From NCBI RefSeq assembly GCF_030546935.1, contig NZ_JAUOPH010000004.1, positions 186,001-250,000 on the forward strand: 64,000 bases of DNA, written 5' to 3'. The notes beneath the pieces are model-generated. The model saw only the letters and a program-made list of their open reading frames with translations. It made no database searches and was not told the origin of the DNA. Of the stretch, positions 61,954-64,000 are shown piece by piece; position 1 is the first letter of the stretch; every line of letters begins with the position of its first letter. A program made the position numbers and the translations under genes. This stretch comes from Marinobacter sp. 2_MG-2023 (GTDB taxonomy: Bacteria > Pseudomonadota > Gammaproteobacteria > Pseudomonadales > Oleiphilaceae).

Positions 61954-63969
61954 GTGGATGACAAAAACAATATCAGAGCGATGCAGGAGCTTGGCATGAT
62001 GATGCAGCAGGCGCAGCGGCGCCATATAGACGCGATTCTCAGTTACGCTGACAACCACCCTGCTTCGGTTTTTTCACCGGAGTCGGAACTGATCGGGCGC
62101 TCCTGGAAACGATGTATCAACGAGTACGGCCTGGATCCGAGCCAACCACGTAGCGCTCGCATCGTGACTCAGCAAACCCTGAGGGAGCACCAGGATTCGG
62201 TCGACGAGTTTCTTAACGTGGCCAGGGCCGGTGTGGATCAGCTTTATACGCACATAGCCAACCTGGGTTATGTGCTGCTGCTGACAGACCATCGCGGCAT
62301 TACCGTTCAGTTTCTGGGTGAACACCGTTACGATCAACGCTTGCAAAAAGCCGGACTGTACCTGGGCGCCGATTGGAGCGAGCAGTACGCAGGCACCTGC
62401 GCCGTGGGCACCTGCATTGAGGAAAAGCAGGCTCTTACGTGTCACCGGGTTGATCATTTCGATGCGACTCACATCAGTCTTACCTGCACCTCAGCACCCA
62501 TTCTTGATCCGCTGGGCAATCTCCTGGCGGTGCTGGACATATCGGCTCTGGACTCCCCCGACCCTCACAGCAGCCAGACATTCGCGTTGCACCTCACCCA
62601 GCTCTATGCCCGTATGATCGAGGATGCCTACTTCCTCCGCCGCTATCGCAATCAGATGATTTTTCGTTGCGACGCGTCTCGCGAGTTTGTTCAGGTCAAC
62701 GGCCAGTATCTATTTGCCATTGATGATGACGGATGCGTGGAAGCCGCTAATACGGCTGGCCGTTCACTCATGCAGAGCCCGGGGCTCAACACCGGCACCG
62801 AGCCTTGTATGAGCGATCGACCCAGCCTTACCAGTCTGTTCGAGTGTGAGTTGAGGGATATCTGGAGCATTCCTTACGATCATGATGACCAGGTAAAAGC
62901 CTTTCGCCATTGCGCCAGCGGTAATACCTTTTTTGCAGCGTTGGTGCAGCCCAGAACCAGACCTCCGGTATCGCCTCCTACCGAGCTATCCGCCCCCGAG
63001 GAATCCGTGGTTCAACTGGATGCTCTGGCCGCGGACGACCCGATCATGCGGCGCACCCTTGGCCTGGCCAAACGTTTGAGGAACAGGGACGTCGGCCTGC
63101 TGATTCTGGGTGAAACCGGCACCGGGAAGGAAGTGCTCGCCAAGGCCATACATGCATCCAGCCATCGTTCCCGACATGCCTTTGTGGCGGTGAACTGTGC
63201 AGCGATTCCCGAATCCCTGATCGAGAGCGAGCTCTTTGGTTATGTGGCAGGGGCATTTACCGGTGCGCGCTCAAAGGGTGTACGAGGCATGATCCAACAG
63301 GCGGATGGTGGCACCTTGTTTCTCGATGAGATTGGCGATATGCCGTTGCAACTTCAAACCCGGCTTTTGCGGGTTCTGGCGGAAGGCGAAATTCTTCCCG
63401 TTGGCGCTGACAGTCCAGTTAAGGTGAATTGTCGCGTGATTGCAGCCACGCATCAGGACCTGACCCAACTCATTGAAAACGGCCATTTCCGGGCCGACCT
63501 GTACTACCGGTTGAACGGTGCTACCTTGCGCTTGCCATCCCTGGGCGAGCGGGCCGACCGCCAGCATGTCATTAACCGCGTACTCACGAACCTGGTTCAG
63601 CAAAACAACCTTCCCGATGTCCGAATCCGGGCAGATGCTATGAGCGCTCTCCTTGCCTACAGCTGGCCGGGCAATATTCGCCAGCTCGTCAACGCACTGG
63701 CATTTGCCGAAGCCACCTGTGACAACGGCCAGATCACGGTCAACGATCTGCCGGAAGAATGCCTGAGTAGTCACGAGGTTGCAGAGCCCGGCTCAGACCC
63801 GGAACGGGACAATAAAAACGCCGAGAACAACCGATTGCTGGAATGCCTGAAAGAATACCGCTGGAACGTATCCGAGGTCGCACGATGCTACGGCGTGTCA
63901 CGGCCGACCATCTATCGCTGGATGCAACACCAAGCGATAGAGCCGCCCAGATTTCTGGGTAAGCGATGA
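61954..63969 (+). CDS. Sigma-54-dependent AcoR-type transcriptional activator
   Basis: A 671-residue enhancer-binding protein. It has an N-terminal GAF domain (about 60-225, including SWKRCINEYGLDP and GTCAVGTCIEEKQALTCHR), a linker, and an AAA+ core (about 350-585) with GETGTGKE, GAFTGARSKG (sigma-54 contact) and FLDEIGDMPLQLQ. A Fis-type HTH (about 625-660; WNVSEVARCYGVSRPTIYRWM) ends the protein. AcoR-type proteins sense a small ligand through the GAF domain. It is divergent from the monooxygenase, whose sigma-54 promoter it most likely drives. The start is uncertain: GTG at 61954 or ATG at 61981; neither has a good SD. Confidence 0.92.
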   Translation: MDDKNNIRAMQELGMMMQQAQRRHIDAILSYADNHPASVFSPESELIGRSWKRCINEYGLDPSQPRSARIVTQQTLREHQDSVDEFLNVARAGVDQLYTHIANLGYVLLLTDHRGITVQFLGEHRYDQRLQKAGLYLGADWSEQYAGTCAVGTCIEEKQALTCHRVDHFDATHISLTCTSAPILDPLGNLLAVLDISALDSPDPHSSQTFALHLTQLYARMIEDAYFLRRYRNQMIFRCDASREFVQVNGQYLFAIDDDGCVEAANTAGRSLMQSPGLNTGTEPCMSDRPSLTSLFECELRDIWSIPYDHDDQVKAFRHCASGNTFFAALVQPRTRPPVSPPTELSAPEESVVQLDALAADDPIMRRTLGLAKRLRNRDVGLLILGETGTGKEVLAKAIHASSHRSRHAFVAVNCAAIPESLIESELFGYVAGAFTGARSKGVRGMIQQADGGTLFLDEIGDMPLQLQTRLLRVLAEGEILPVGADSPVKVNCRVIAATHQDLTQLIENGHFRADLYYRLNGATLRLPSLGERADRQHVINRVLTNLVQQNNLPDVRIRADAMSALLAYSWPGNIRQLVNALAFAEATCDNGQITVNDLPEECLSSHEVAEPGSDPERDNKNAENNRLLECLKEYRWNVSEVARCYGVSRPTIYRWMQHQAIEPPRFLGKR

Positions 63970-64000
63970 CTTGTCGCCTCTACATGGGTTCAGGAACCTA

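Overview
The window looks like a chromosomal segment of a marine, Marinobacter-like gammaproteobacterium. This rests on recognised families, not a database search: a class I polyhydroxyalkanoate (PHA) locus with intracellular and secreted depolymerases, ovothiol synthase OvoA, DUF6160, DUF5666/DUF6502 and choice-of-anchor F surface proteins, a Gac/Rsm-type regulatory RNA, and a sigma-54/AcoR-type switch. I see no tRNA, rRNA, insertion sequence, prophage or CRISPR array. Gene density is high, with many 1-4 bp overlaps of ATGA or TGATG type.

Layout. 1-4.2 kb: end of a DUF72 gene, an SDR dehydrogenase, a secreted PHB depolymerase, a 47-residue DUF3096 membrane protein, a Rsm/Csr-like small RNA with an upstream GacA-type box, and a ComEA-like helix-hairpin-helix protein. 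4.3-8.7 kb: lutABC lactate oxidation operon with a coupled DMT-family exporter, meeting gloA (glyoxalase I) tail to tail. 8.7-14.2 kb: a perfect CRP/Vfr-type palindrome, a DUF6160 surface protein, then an overlapping set of flippase-like protein, pseudo-phosphatase/glycosyltransferase fusion and DUF523-DUF1722 protein. 14.2-20 kb: DUF481 outer-membrane protein, tRNA hydroxylase TrhO, a DsbA-like protein, nitronate monooxygenase and a chemoreceptor. 20-23 kb: DUF5666 lipoprotein with two DUF6502-type genes. 23-27.3 kb: cbpAM chaperone pair, thioesterase and small conserved genes. 27.3-34.2 kb: a large secreted protein with a C-terminal sorting signal, a small exported protein, a GIDE-LemA membrane protein and a DASS transporter.

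34.4-39.4 kb: ovoA, a flavin reductase, a Kef-type K+/H+ antiporter and a small membrane protein. 39.5-43.5 kb: phaZ-phaB-phaC. 43.6-47.6 kb: a polyamine-type ABC importer. 47.6-51.3 kb: a membrane diguanylate cyclase divergent from an HPt-REC-REC-GGDEF-EAL protein whose output domains are degenerate. 51.4-52.8 kb: VTT-family and DUF1206 membrane proteins. 52.9-57.3 kb: phnDCEE phosphonate/phosphite-type importer with a Pho-box-like promoter, an internal terminator and a coupled HAD hydrolase. 57.4-64 kb: DUF418 protein, class A beta-lactamase-like protein, and a SnoaL-flavin monooxygenase fusion behind a sigma-54 promoter, divergent from an AcoR-type activator.

How the parts fit. One carbon-storage theme covers PHA synthesis (phaB, phaC), intracellular mobilisation (phaZ) and scavenging of external polymer (secreted depolymerase). 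The Rsm-like RNA sits beside the depolymerase and would titrate CsrA/RsmA. The methylglyoxal-to-lactate route (gloA, lutABC) forms one convergent unit. The strongest little-described items are the Rsm-like RNA, the pseudo-phosphatase/glycosyltransferase fusion, the DUF5666/DUF6502 cassette, the degenerate c-di-GMP hub and the sigma-54 monooxygenase switch.
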